From the NCBI GenBank assembly GCA_030655675.1, contig JAUSPM010000138.1, forward strand, positions 1 to 26,568: a DNA stretch of 26,568 bases. Reading direction: 5' to 3'. This document shows positions 1 to 9,300 of this stretch, piece by piece (the first letter of the stretch is position 1; each line of letters starts with the position of its first letter). A program made the position numbers and the translations under genes. This DNA comes from Methanosarcinaceae archaeon. GTDB lineage: Archaea > Halobacteriota > Methanosarcinia > Methanosarcinales > Methanosarcinaceae. The notes beneath the pieces were generated by a model. The model had not been told where the DNA came from. It searched no databases and saw nothing but the letters and a program-made list of their open reading frames with translations.

Positions 1-216
1 AATACATTCCTTTGTTCTTCGATAAGCGTCACTTTTAGTTATTTGTTGTAATTCAGTAGCAATTTTTGGTTCAGGAGTAAAACCATACCGTTTCTGAGCC
101 AAAATCTCTTTTACTTTGTTACGAATCCAATCAAGAGACTCTTTTGAAACTTTGCCCGCGTAGTAAACGGTCAGAAGTTCGGAAAGCCCCATTACCAGAA
201 GTTCAGGAAGTATCAT
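1..216 (-). CDS. hypothetical protein, 3' end cut by window edge
   Basis: An open frame runs leftward from an ATG at 216 to the first base of the window without a stop, giving 72 residues that begin MILPELLVMGLSELLTVYY. The start is hydrophobic and the rest is charged and helical in look (KVSKESLDWIRNKVKEIL). I do not recognise the family. It starts 12 bases after the stop of the 86-residue gene on the same strand, so the two probably share a transcript. No clear ribosome site precedes the ATG (the spacer is A/T only), so the start is uncertain. The base composition looks like ordinary coding DNA of this genome. Confidence 0.5.
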   Translation of the reverse strand, partial: MILPELLVMGLSELLTVYYAGKVSKESLDWIRNKVKEILAQKRYGFTPEPKIATELQQITKSDAYRRTKECI

Positions 217-228
217 AAATTTAAAAAA

Positions 229-489
229 TCAATTTAAAATATTTTCAAAATAGTATGTAAAGTATTCTGACAATGAAAGTTCTGTAGTATTAATGATTAT
301 TGTGGAACCAGGCAATATAGATGCATTGTCAATTGATACTGCCTCCTTCGTTATTGGACAAATATGTTGCATTTTTGTTTCTTTATCAAAAATAATACCA
401 TCTTCATCAATATAATATCCAAGAATATCCACAAGGGCTGTTTTTTGTTCAATATTAATGTCTGTAAATGTTACATCAATGTCATTCAT
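229..489 (-). CDS. small hypothetical protein, 86 aa
   Basis: The complete leftward frame starts at an ATG at 489 and stops with TGA at 229-231. An AGGTG lies about 11 bases before the ATG and a T/A-rich TATA-like stretch at 511-525. The protein is acidic and rich in Ile, Asp and Thr, with a CPIT motif near residues 44-47 and no membrane segment. I recognise no domain. Its downstream neighbour, 12 bases away, is the edge-truncated gene, so together they look like a two-gene accessory unit; a toxin-antitoxin or defence role is possible but nothing in the sequence shows it. The overlapping rightward frame at 364-600 is rejected as a shadow. Confidence 0.5.
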   Translation of the reverse strand: MNDIDVTFTDINIEQKTALVDILGYYIDEDGIIFDKETKMQHICPITKEAVSIDNASILPGSTIIINTTELSLSEYFTYYFENILN

Positions 490-510
490 TGGAGATTACA
501 CCTGCATTGC

Positions 511-525
511 TTTTATTTAAAAATT
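511..525 (-). promoter_or_regulatory. possible TATA box for the 86-aa gene
   Basis: Read leftward, this is AATTTTTAAATAAAA, centred about 27 bases before the ATG at 489. That distance fits an archaeal TATA box with a very short or absent leader. The whole 490-680 gap is A/T-rich, so chance matches are easy. I see nothing else in this gap apart from the terminator at its right end. Confidence 0.3.
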
Positions 526-680
526 AAATTCCCATGTACATTTAACTTAATTCTTATAGCATGTATATATATTTTGGTATTTTTTCGGCTTTATAAATAA
601 CTGCTACATAATAGTAATGAAATTCCACTATTAAACGACATTCTAAATCCCTATAATCTTTTGGATGAACCATTTTTACA

Positions 681-707
681 AAAAAGGGGTCCCTGACGAA
701 GGGACCC
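681..707 (-). terminator. terminator of the Hdr operon
   Basis: A perfect 8-base stem pairs 687-694 (GGGTCCCT) with 700-707 (AGGGACCC) around a GACGA loop. Read leftward, the stem is followed at once by CCTTTTTTGTAAAAA. It begins 16 bases past the stop of the 63-residue last gene, so it is well placed to end the leftward ten-gene transcript. Confidence 0.8.
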
Positions 708-723
708 ACACAACTCAGACCCT

Positions 724-915
724 TTAATGGCTCGATGCTGCGTATCGCTCAGCAATAAGCGCCCGGGTCAGCCTGAACTGGACCCTGTGCTGGTCCCAGT
801 CATATTTGTTTCCCAGAAACTTGATCATTCGCTTCTTTGATGCACCTTTGAGATCATTTGCCTCCATCATCGCATCAATGAATGCTTTCTCCTGTTCTTT
901 GTCGAGTTCAACCAT
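724..915 (-). CDS. small conserved-looking protein at end of Hdr operon, 63 aa
   Basis: The ATG at 915 directly follows the stop of the FdhA-like gene (916-918), and GGAGGCGG lies about 6 bases before it, so it is translated as part of the operon. The protein is short, soluble and helical in look: an acidic N-terminal third (VELDKEQEKAFIDAMMEA), then a basic region (KKRMIKFLGNKYDWDQHRVQ). It has no Cys, so it binds no iron-sulfur cluster of its own. I do not recognise the family. Its fixed place after the molybdopterin subunit suggests an assembly factor or small structural subunit of the complex; that is inference only. The operon terminator follows 16 bases after its stop. Confidence 0.7.
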   Translation of the reverse strand: MVELDKEQEKAFIDAMMEANDLKGASKKRMIKFLGNKYDWDQHRVQFRLTRALIAERYAASSH

Positions 916-2376
916 TTAAACCGCCTCCGCCTTGACCACAGTAGAATTACCTGTAACTACAGGCAATTTCTTCATGGTAAGTATCAGCCCATCGGGAATA
1001 TCCCTTACCGTGTATCTTACATTCACAGAACCTGCATCCGATGTCAGTGCGATCATACTGCCCTTTTGCAAGCCCAGTTTATCTACCATTTTCATATTGA
1101 CGATCACAAAGTCATTGTCATCCGGCTGGTCACACCACATAAACGGATTGTACACAGAGATCAGGTTGCCACCGTTTTCGGCCGGTGCAGCCGTTTCCAT
1201 GACCTTACACTCAAGTTTACTGTACTTTGGCGCGGTAAACTTCTGAACAACAGATTTCATCATCTTATCGTGGATAGCGTGGAAATCAAATGCCTCACCG
1301 CCAAGGTTCTTGCTCAAAATTGACATCGCGTCAATCCCTACAGTACTCTCACCGGAATTATTCAATACCTGACCTTCCACATTCATGAAACTACCGGCCT
1401 TTGCATACAAAGATTCAGTAGCTATCACAATGTTTGCCAGCTTGTTCACCGGACTGTCCCTGGATGTAATCACTACAAGATTGTCCAGTTTCTCCAATGT
1501 TTTTGCTGCCTCATCAGTGTTTGGCATAAGTTCCAGCAGGTCGCTGTTCAATGTAACAAGCGTCTTGATACTGCCGTCATTGATCCCGTCCATGATCTCC
1601 TGTAATCCCTTTTGTCCAACGCCCTTGCCAAACAGATGGACACCTGTGGAATCCACAAATGGTTTCATAAATATGATCTTAGCCCCTGTCATCAGTGACA
1701 GGTTCAAAAGATTCTTAACCTGTTCCGGGTCGGTATGTGGATGCACATCAGCAATAATGATGGAATTGCTGTCCAATCCAAGTTCTGTCTTGTAATCGGC
1801 AGGATTGATCGACAAATTCTCATCTGCCAGATTCAGATCCCGACAACCCACTGACACAATGGTTGCACCATTCTTCTTGGCTGCCAGCAGTCTCCTGACC
1901 AATAAAGGATACTGGACATAAGGATCAATGAACAGGGCAATACGACCTGCTTTCTCGATATCATCCAATGGAATACCCTGACTTATGGATGGGTGGCATT
2001 CGGAAGGAATCTCCTCATAAGCACCGATTCCTGTGTTCACCACAGTACCAAGCGCATCGGCGATCTTTGTGAACGCCAGATGTTCCTCATTGGTAGTGGC
2101 ACCGACAGCAAGCATTGCCACATTTTTGGCACCTTTGAGTTTATCGGATGCCGCTTTGACCGCCGTCTTAATGTCTGCCTCCTTTCCATCCACCACATTG
2201 GTGGCTTTTGAATAATAGTGTGGCAACTTCATTCCAAACCTGCACAACTTGCCAAGGTTTGCAGAACTGCTCTTCATGAAATCAACTACAAGTGCACCTT
2301 CCTCGCTTTCCCTAATGTAAAGGCCGCAGCCAATATTACATCCAGGGCACACGGTCTGGTATATCATCTCTTTCAT
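916..2376 (-). CDS. compact FdhA/FwdB-like molybdopterin oxidoreductase
   Basis: A 486-residue cytoplasmic Mo/W-bisPGD family protein. The N-terminal [4Fe-4S] site is C10, C13, C17 and C45 (CPGCNIGC, then GKLC). A Cys at 127 in an ECHPS context sits where formate dehydrogenase and FwdB have the metal-ligand Cys/SeCys of CHGPS. The middle has the usual nucleotide-binding segments (FIDPYVQYPLLVRRLLAAKK near 148-168). The last 80 or so residues look like the FwdD / molydopterin-binding barrel. True FdhA is near 680 residues and FwdB near 430, so this looks like a short FdhA or a FwdB+FwdD fusion. ATG at 2376 overlaps the FdhB stop by 4 bases, with GAGGTG 8 bases upstream. Substrate (formate or other) cannot be read from sequence, and a NuoG-like electron-transfer role is possible. 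Confidence 0.8.
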   Translation of the reverse strand: MKEMIYQTVCPGCNIGCGLYIRESEEGALVVDFMKSSSANLGKLCRFGMKLPHYYSKATNVVDGKEADIKTAVKAASDKLKGAKNVAMLAVGATTNEEHLAFTKIADALGTVVNTGIGAYEEIPSECHPSISQGIPLDDIEKAGRIALFIDPYVQYPLLVRRLLAAKKNGATIVSVGCRDLNLADENLSINPADYKTELGLDSNSIIIADVHPHTDPEQVKNLLNLSLMTGAKIIFMKPFVDSTGVHLFGKGVGQKGLQEIMDGINDGSIKTLVTLNSDLLELMPNTDEAAKTLEKLDNLVVITSRDSPVNKLANIVIATESLYAKAGSFMNVEGQVLNNSGESTVGIDAMSILSKNLGGEAFDFHAIHDKMMKSVVQKFTAPKYSKLECKVMETAAPAENGGNLISVYNPFMWCDQPDDNDFVIVNMKMVDKLGLQKGSMIALTSDAGSVNVRYTVRDIPDGLILTMKKLPVVTGNSTVVKAEAV

Positions 2377-3524
2377 TTTAAAATCACCTCGAAGAACGGA
2401 GGAGTATCAAGATTTATTCCGGGCTGGTAATTCCGCCTACGTTGCGAAGGAATCGAAAACCTGCTTTGCAGCAGGGTAATTGGAATATCAGACGGACAAA
2501 CATCACTGCACTGGCCACATGCAATACAACTGTCAGACAGGTGTAGCAGTCTTACCATATGGTACATGCTCATCTTGTAATTGTCAACCAGAGAATGGAA
2601 CATGGTACACTTGGAATCCTCGCCACATGCACATACAGGACATACTTCCTTGCATGCACCACAGTCGATACAGTCTTCCATTTGCTCCATATAATACTGC
2701 ATTCTTTCCTCATCGGGAATATCCGGGAATATCTCCTTTTCCAGGGTACTGCCAAGATCTTCCATGACACTGTTAACCTTCGCCCGAATAGCAATTGCCT
2801 TTTCACTGGCCGGCTGCACTTCAATTCTACCTGCCTCAATAGCATTTTCAAGAAGTTTTACACCTTTTTCGTTCATCACCTGACAGAAAGTTGCATTACC
2901 TGCCATATCCCCGATTACGCCCCAGTTACCGCAGGCAAGATCTGCATTCACAGGGATCTTAAGCGTACAGAAACGACAACTTTCGCGCCTTCCAAAACCG
3001 GCTTCTTCCAGTTCATCGATGGCTATAGCCTTCTCTTCACCGTTCTTTGTCTTGAATATTAATTTACCCTTTTCGATCTCTTCACCAACTACATCTTCAG
3101 GGTCAATATCATACATCTCAACAAGCATCTTCTTGGTAGTCACCGGATGCATACTTCCACCGCAGTTCAATCCCACGACGTAAGTATTATCCAGATCGAT
3201 CATACCACGCTTGCCCTGTTCAATAACAGCCTGTGCATCACATGGTTTGGCAGGCATTGCCACCTTGCGGCCCATAGCATACTTGGCCAGATTCACAGGT
3301 ACTGAATGCAAACTGCCTGTAGATGCCAAAACCTCTTCGACATTATCAGTGACAATAGGCACAGCTTCAAACTCGTTGATATGTTTCATTACCACAACGT
3401 TCTCAACCAATCCCTTTTCAAGGGCTGCTGCCAATACTGCAGTTACCAATCCACCGGAAGCACCTCGGCTGCGTACATTTTCGTCAGTTGCATATCCTAC
3501 AAGCATATCTCCTACTTTAACCAT
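2373..3524 (-). CDS. fdhB: F420-binding FdhB/FrhB-family iron-sulfur flavoprotein
   Basis: A 383-residue protein expected to move electrons between coenzyme F420 and the iron-sulfur chain through FAD. The FrhB/FdhB core shows at the start (RGASGGLVTAVLAAALEKG, 20-38) and at RRESCRFCTLKIPVNADLAC (179-198), which carries the family's [4Fe-4S] Cys. Two ferredoxin-type motifs follow: C285, C288, C291, C295 and C333, C336, C339, C343. Between them is an extra Cys run (C298, C300, C306). The length and C-terminal ferredoxin sites fit FdhB better than short FrhB. ATG at 3524 abuts the mvhD stop, with GGAG 8-9 bases before. Its place between mvhD and the FdhA-like gene says it joins the Mo/W subunit to the HdrA/MvhD part. 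Confidence 0.9.
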   Translation of the reverse strand: MVKVGDMLVGYATDENVRSRGASGGLVTAVLAAALEKGLVENVVVMKHINEFEAVPIVTDNVEEVLASTGSLHSVPVNLAKYAMGRKVAMPAKPCDAQAVIEQGKRGMIDLDNTYVVGLNCGGSMHPVTTKKMLVEMYDIDPEDVVGEEIEKGKLIFKTKNGEEKAIAIDELEEAGFGRRESCRFCTLKIPVNADLACGNWGVIGDMAGNATFCQVMNEKGVKLLENAIEAGRIEVQPASEKAIAIRAKVNSVMEDLGSTLEKEIFPDIPDEERMQYYMEQMEDCIDCGACKEVCPVCACGEDSKCTMFHSLVDNYKMSMYHMVRLLHLSDSCIACGQCSDVCPSDIPITLLQSRFSIPSQRRRNYQPGINLDTPPFFEVILK

Positions 3525-3953
3525 TTATCTCACTCCTGCAGGCTTAAGGGGACTTGGTCCCAATTCCTTCACCTTCGCCGTAACCTCATTTATGAAATTG
3601 GCGAACCTCTCACCCTCACTGGCAGATATCCAGTTAAGATGCAACCTATCAGGTTCCAGACCCAATTGTTGTAACATCTCTTCCAAAAATTGGTACTTAA
3701 CCTGGGTCTTTTCATTACCATTCACATAATGGCAATCTCCGATGTGACATCCGGTGACCAGCACCGCATCCGCACCTTCAAGGAAAGCATTGAACACATG
3801 CAATGGGTCGATCCTGCCTGAACACATGACTCTGATGACCCTTGTAGATGCAGGCTGTTGGAATCGTCCCATTCCTGCCGTATCCGCACCACCGTAACTG
3901 CACCAGTTACAGCAGAACGCCACGATCTTTGGAGTCCATTCTCGTTCTGTCAT
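3525..3953 (-). CDS. mvhD: MvhD-family [2Fe-2S] electron-transfer adaptor (copy 2 of operon)
   Basis: A 142-residue MvhD/FlpD-type protein, the adaptor that carries electrons from a hydrogenase or formate dehydrogenase to HdrA. The family Cys are all present: FCCNWCSYGGAD (C14, C15, C18), RVMCSGR (C44) and VTGCHIGDCHY (C69, C74). I place the start at the ATG at 3953 because GGAGGTG lies 5-7 bases before it; an upstream GTG at 3959 overlaps the hdrA stop but sits too close to the same ribosome site. It lies between hdrA and fdhB, the expected place for a bridge between them. It is a diverged paralogue of the copy at 5947-6378, sharing the FCCNWCSY and CHIGDCHY cores. Confidence 0.93.
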   Translation of the reverse strand: MTEREWTPKIVAFCCNWCSYGGADTAGMGRFQQPASTRVIRVMCSGRIDPLHVFNAFLEGADAVLVTGCHIGDCHYVNGNEKTQVKYQFLEEMLQQLGLEPDRLHLNWISASEGERFANFINEVTAKVKELGPSPLKPAGVR

Positions 3954-3955
3954 TA

Positions 3956-5941
3956 TCACACCTCCCCGTAAGCGAACACATTCTTAACCTGTGCCAGCAG
4001 CTGTTCATTCTTGAAATGACTCTGCTCCAATGCACCTGTGGGACAGGCTGCCACACATGTACCGCAACCCTTGCACAGGGCTGTGAGAATCTTCAACTTG
4101 TCATTTTCAAGTGATAATGCCTGGAAAGGACACATTGGTACACAAACACCGCAACCCACACAAATATCTTTATCCACTTTAGTAGTGATGCCCTCGGTCA
4201 ATGCCTTGCCCTGTGCCAAAAATCGTGTCGCACGAGCTGCACATGCACTGCCCTGGGAAATTGAATACGGGATATCCTTTGGTCCCTGGGTCATACCGCC
4301 TATAAATATACCGTCCAGTGTAGTGTCAACCGGTTTCAACTTTGGATGTGCTTCCATCATGAACCCATCTGCAGCCTTACTTACCTTCAGGATCTGACGC
4401 ACTGTCTCAGTACTCTCTGGCGCTACTGCACCTACACTTAAGACCATCAGGTCAAGTTCAAGATTTACGATCTCATTAGTCAGGGTATCCTCTATCCTGG
4501 CAATAATATTATGATCCTCATTCTCGGTAACCTCTGCAGGTCTTCCCCTGATGAATCGAATACCCATATTCCTTGCCCTGTTATAGTACTCCTCATACAT
4601 CCTGAAAGGCGTTCTCATATCCATATACATGATATATACTTCTGTATCAGGATATTTTTCCTTGAGCAACTGGGCATTCTTCAAAGAAGCCATACAACAG
4701 AAACTGGAACAATATATGTGGGAATTCTTATCCCTGCTGCCAACGCACTGTACAAACCCTATTCTCTTTGGTGGCTTGACATCACTTGGTCGCACTACTT
4801 TACCCATGGTAGGTCCACTGGCATTGATAAGCCGCTCAAACTCCATGGTGGTTATCACATTATCATATAAACCGAAACCAAATTCGTTCTTTGGTTCAGG
4901 ATCATACACATCAAAACCCGCAGTTACTACAATGACACCTATATCAAGTTCAGAGAATGTTTCCTTCTGGTCCATATCAATAGCACCGCGCTCACATGCT
5001 TTTATGCATGCACCACAATCAATGCAAATTGATTTATCTACCAGTGCCCGCAGTGGCACAGCTTGTGGGAATGGGGTATAGATAGCTTTTCTGGCACCTA
5101 TCCCTTCATTGAACTCAGTATATGGCACTTCAACAGGACATTTTTCAGTACAAAGTCCACAGCCGGTACACTCATTTATATCGAGATATCTGGGCTTGTG
5201 TTTTATCTTTGCTTTGAAATTGCCAACATAACCATCAACTTCCACCACTTCGGAATAACTCATAATCTCGATATTCTTATTCCTGGCAACTTCCACCATC
5301 TTGGGACCAAGAATACAGATACTGCAGTCATTGGTCGGGAACGTCTTATCAAGCTGTGCCATCTTTCCACCGATCGATGGTCCCTGTTCCACCAGATAAA
5401 CCTTGTGTCCCATATCAGCAATATCCAGTGCCGCCTGCATACCTGTTACACCAGCACCAATGACCAGCGCTGCATCTGTCACCGGAACTTCGCTTGATTC
5501 CAAAGGTTCGAGCAGAGCAGCCCTTGCCACGCCCATGCGGACAAGTTCTTTAGCCTTCTCTGTGGCATCTTCTTTCTCCCACATGTGTATCCAGCTGCAG
5601 TGTTCCCTGATATTCACGAACTCGAACAAATAAGGATTCACTCCAGCCTCTTCCACACATGCCCTGAAGATCGGTTCATGTGTCTTGGGCGTGCATGATG
5701 CTACAAGCACACGATTTAAGTTCAGATCCTTGATAGCCTTCTTGATCTCTGCCTGCCCTGCATCACTACAGGTATATTTGTTAACTACGGATGTGGTAAC
5801 ATTTGGTAAAGTGGAGATATAATCTGCCACTGCATAACAGTCAACCGCACCTGCGATGTTAATGCCGCATTCACAGATAAAAGCCCCAATCCTGAGTTCT
5901 TCTTCCTGCTTATTTTCAGTTTTTGTTTCTTTTTGGGTCAT
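3956..5941 (-). CDS. hdrA: heterodisulfide reductase subunit A, standard length
   Basis: HdrA is the FAD subunit that splits or joins electron pairs between ferredoxin and the HdrB site. This 661-residue copy is complete: an N-terminal domain with CECG (C23, C25), an FAD motif VIGAGVTG (glycines 162, 164, 167), DCSIC at 206-209, two inserted ferredoxin sites (C258, C261, C264, C268; C306, C309, C312, C316) and two C-terminal ones (C594, C597, C600, C604; C623, C626, C629, C633). Its length matches the single-HdrA family norm (about 650). I prefer the ATG at 5941, which has GTGGAG 8 bases upstream; the GTG at 5950 (three residues longer) overlaps the mvhD stop and has poor spacing. It is flanked on both sides by mvhD genes. 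Confidence 0.95.
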   Translation of the reverse strand: MTQKETKTENKQEEELRIGAFICECGINIAGAVDCYAVADYISTLPNVTTSVVNKYTCSDAGQAEIKKAIKDLNLNRVLVASCTPKTHEPIFRACVEEAGVNPYLFEFVNIREHCSWIHMWEKEDATEKAKELVRMGVARAALLEPLESSEVPVTDAALVIGAGVTGMQAALDIADMGHKVYLVEQGPSIGGKMAQLDKTFPTNDCSICILGPKMVEVARNKNIEIMSYSEVVEVDGYVGNFKAKIKHKPRYLDINECTGCGLCTEKCPVEVPYTEFNEGIGARKAIYTPFPQAVPLRALVDKSICIDCGACIKACERGAIDMDQKETFSELDIGVIVVTAGFDVYDPEPKNEFGFGLYDNVITTMEFERLINASGPTMGKVVRPSDVKPPKRIGFVQCVGSRDKNSHIYCSSFCCMASLKNAQLLKEKYPDTEVYIMYMDMRTPFRMYEEYYNRARNMGIRFIRGRPAEVTENEDHNIIARIEDTLTNEIVNLELDLMVLSVGAVAPESTETVRQILKVSKAADGFMMEAHPKLKPVDTTLDGIFIGGMTQGPKDIPYSISQGSACAARATRFLAQGKALTEGITTKVDKDICVGCGVCVPMCPFQALSLENDKLKILTALCKGCGTCVAACPTGALEQSHFKNEQLLAQVKNVFAYGEV

Positions 5942-5946
5942 ATCAA

Positions 5947-6378
5947 TCACTCCACCCTTTTATGTTCTAATGGACTCGGGCCAAGTGCCTTTATCTTATC
6001 AACAAAATTAATCATCGTTTCCTGGAATTTCTTGCCTTCTGCTGCTGAGACCCATTCAAGATGGAGTCGTTCACCAAGACCCATGCGTTCCAGTGCATTT
6101 ACCATATCCTTCATCCTCTCATCAGTGTGCTCATTGCCCTCAATATAATGGCAATCGCCTATATGGCATCCTGTAATCAAAACGCCATCGGCACCTTCTT
6201 TAAAAGCCTCCAGGATAAAGGTAGGTTCGATCCTGCTGCTGCACATCACGCGCACTATCCGGTTGTTGGTAGGGTACTGAAGGCGGGAAACACCTGCCAG
6301 ATCAGCACCTGCATAACTACACCAGTTACAGCAGAACGTAAGTATATTCGGTTCAAAATTTAAATTTAAATCTGTCAT
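5947..6378 (-). CDS. mvhD: MvhD-family [2Fe-2S] electron-transfer adaptor (copy 1 of operon)
   Basis: A 143-residue MvhD-type adaptor with the same Cys set as its paralogue: TFCCNWCSYAGAD (C16, C17, C20), RVMCSSR (C46) and ITGCHIGDCHY (C71, C76). Both copies end in a similar ALGPSPL / ELGPSPL tail. ATG at 6378 comes directly after the TAG of the tandem HdrA gene, with GGAGGG about 8 bases before it. Lying between the tandem HdrA and the single HdrA, it may wire one HdrA to the other, while the second copy wires to FdhB; this arrangement is inference from order. All family Cys are kept, so it is likely functional. Confidence 0.93.
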   Translation of the reverse strand: MTDLNLNFEPNILTFCCNWCSYAGADLAGVSRLQYPTNNRIVRVMCSSRIEPTFILEAFKEGADGVLITGCHIGDCHYIEGNEHTDERMKDMVNALERMGLGERLHLEWVSAAEGKKFQETMINFVDKIKALGPSPLEHKRVE

Positions 6379-9300
6379 CTATAATCCCTCCCCGTAAGCC
6401 TTTATCACAGCCATTATCTGTGGCGTTGTGAAATGCCTGGAAGTAATAGCCCCTGTCGGGCATTCCGCAGCACATGAGCCGCAGCCTTTACAAACTGTAG
6501 GATTGATCTCGCACTTCTTTGTAGTGTATGTAATCTCCTCGGTTTCCACAACAACTTCCTGAAGTTCGGGAGCTTTGTATGGACAGACCATTGTACAGCG
6601 ACCACAGCCTATACACAATTCTGAATCGACCACAGATATGTTTCCTATGGTTTCAAGGAAATCACTTGAGAGGATCGTACATGCTCTGGATGCTGCAGCC
6701 GAAGCCTGGGATACAGCCTCATCCACCAGTTTTGGTGCCTGAGCCGTTCCGCAAAGGAACACTCCTTCTGTGGCAAACTCAACCGGTCTGAGTTTAATAT
6801 GAGCCTCCAAAAAGAACTTGTTAGAATCCAGCGGTACCTTGAAAAGTGGCGCAAGAGTTTCATTTGTATCAGGTGCCACCATAGGTGCACTCAATACCAA
6901 CAGGTCATAATTGATGTCAAAATTCATATTCAACAGTTGGTCGAACATTTTAATTGACTTCTCGTCAACTTGCGGTTCCTTATCTTCAGTATAGCGCATG
7001 AACACCACGCCAAGTTCCCTTGCATGTGTGTACAGGTCTTCCCAGCGTCCGAATGTTCGGATGTCGCGGTACAACATGTAAATATTGCGCTTTGGATTAT
7101 CCTCTTTCAGCCTGATCGCATTCTTCATGGCAACGGTGCAGCAGGCTCTTGAACAGTATGGCCGCTCATCATTGCGCCCACCTGCACATTGTATGAACAC
7201 TACATTCTTAGCATCCATACCCTTGTCTATCATATGTTCCAGTTTGCTCTGGGTGACAATATTGGGGTATTTACCGTATGAGAAATATCCTTCAGGCATC
7301 AGTTCATCGGCACCAGTGGCAATGATGGCCACGCCACACTGGATCTCCTCATCCACGCCGTCTCCCTTTACATGAGCTGTGAAATTACCTATGGAACCTT
7401 CGAGTTCCACAAGTTCAGCATCAATCAACACTGTAATGTTGTCATGTGATTCAACACGCGCAATTAATGGTTCCAGCACTTCGTTTGTACTGCGACCGTC
7501 CTGAAGTTTAGTATATGTATTTAGCAGTCCACCAAGTTCCGGCTTTTTCTCAATCAGAGTTACATGGAATCCTTTGTCAGCAATGTCAAGGGCTGCATTC
7601 ATACCTGCAATCCCGCCTCCGATTACCAGACCGGAATTGTTGAACTCAACCTTTTGCTTATACAGTGGCTGCAAAAGATTTGCCCTGGATACACTCATCC
7701 TGACTGTATCACGCGCTTTTCTGGTGGCCTTCTCTTTCTCATTCTGGTGCACCCAGCTGCAGTGTTCCCTTATATTTGCCAGTTCGAACATATATGGATT
7801 CAAACCTGCTTCCATAAGGGTTTCCCTGAACATGGGTTCATGTGTCCTTGGAGTACATGATGCCACTACCACACGGTTTAGGTTATGTTCCTTCACCATA
7901 TCGGCAATGCCAACCAAACTGTCGCTACTGCATGCATATACTTCTTCTTTGACAAAGGCAACACCATTTAGGTCCTTCGCATATTCCACAACGTTTGGTA
8001 CATCTACAACGTTACCGATATTGATACCACAGCGACATACAATTACACCGGTCCTGACTTCATCTCCAACATCCTTCTCTGTCGGATATTGTTTCTCGGT
8101 TACAAGACTTCCTCTCTCGCTTGAAAGCAATGATGATGCCTTACTGGCAGCACCGCTGGCATCTGCAACGGTATCCGGTATATCCTTTGGAGCCTGCATC
8201 GTACCGCTGACAAATATGCCTGGGCGGGTGGTTTCAACCGGTCTGTCAATTCTGGTCTTTACAAAGCCTAAGTCATCCATCTCCACACCGGCAATATTGA
8301 CCAGTTGTTTACTGCTCTTTGAGGGGGTCAATCCGATAGAGAGTACGACCATGTCGAACTCTTCCTGTCGGATCCCATTGCCATCTTCAAGTTCATACTT
8401 TAATGAAAGTTTGTTGGTATTGGGGTCAACTTCCACTCCGGAGGGTCGGCTGTTTATGAATCTGACACCTTTTTCATTCTTGGCTTTTTGGTAGAACTCT
8501 TCAAAACCCTTACCAAAAGCACGTACATCAATATTGAAGATGGTAGTCTCAAGTTCGGAATCATGTTCCATTGCCACCATTGCTTCTTTGGTTGCGTACA
8601 TGCAGCACACACTGCTACAGTTGCGTCGTCCGATCTCAGGACTGCGGGAACCGATACACTGTATCCACGCAATCTTTTTCGGATGTGTACCGTCTGAAAG
8701 TGTTACATGACCTTCAAAAGGTCCCGAAGAACTCAATTGCCTTTCAAACTGCATTGATGTGACTACATCGGGATGGTCCAGCCTGTACTGTTCCAGTTGT
8801 GTTGCATCAAATGGTTCAAATCCGGTGCTGAGAATTACACTTCCAACATTGATCTCTATTTCCTCGCCCTTATCTTCATAATTTATTGCATCATTTTCAC
8901 AAGATTTGGCACAGTTACCGCACTTGCCTTTGGTCAGGTACAGGCATTTTTCCGCATCAATAGTGTACACTCTTGGCACTGCCTGTGGGAATGCCAGATA
9001 TATGGCTTTACGATTGTTTCCGCCTTCATTATATTCATCAGGTACTTTTACCGGACATTTTGAGACGCACAACCCACATGCCGTACAATTCTTCGGGTTT
9101 ACATATGTGGCTTTTCTCTTTACCTTGACTTTGAAGTCCCCGGCTTTACCTTCGATACTTGTAATTTCACTGTATGTGAGCAATTCAATGTTCGGGTGGC
9201 GTGATACTTCAGCAAGTTTTGGAGACAGGGTACACATGGAACAATCCAGTGTGGGGAAAGTCTTGTCCAACTGAGCCATCTTGCCGCCTATTGACGTGCT

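Noticed and set aside
364..600. 78-residue rightward open frame overlapping the 86-residue gene
   Set aside because: Low-complexity Phe/Ile/Cys-rich translation with no ribosome site; looks like a shadow of the opposite strand.
7574..8494. 306-residue rightward open frame
   Set aside because: It is antisense inside the tandem HdrA gene, which has full family motifs; there is no ribosome site and its composition (Ser/Pro/Thr-rich) is that of a reverse-frame shadow.
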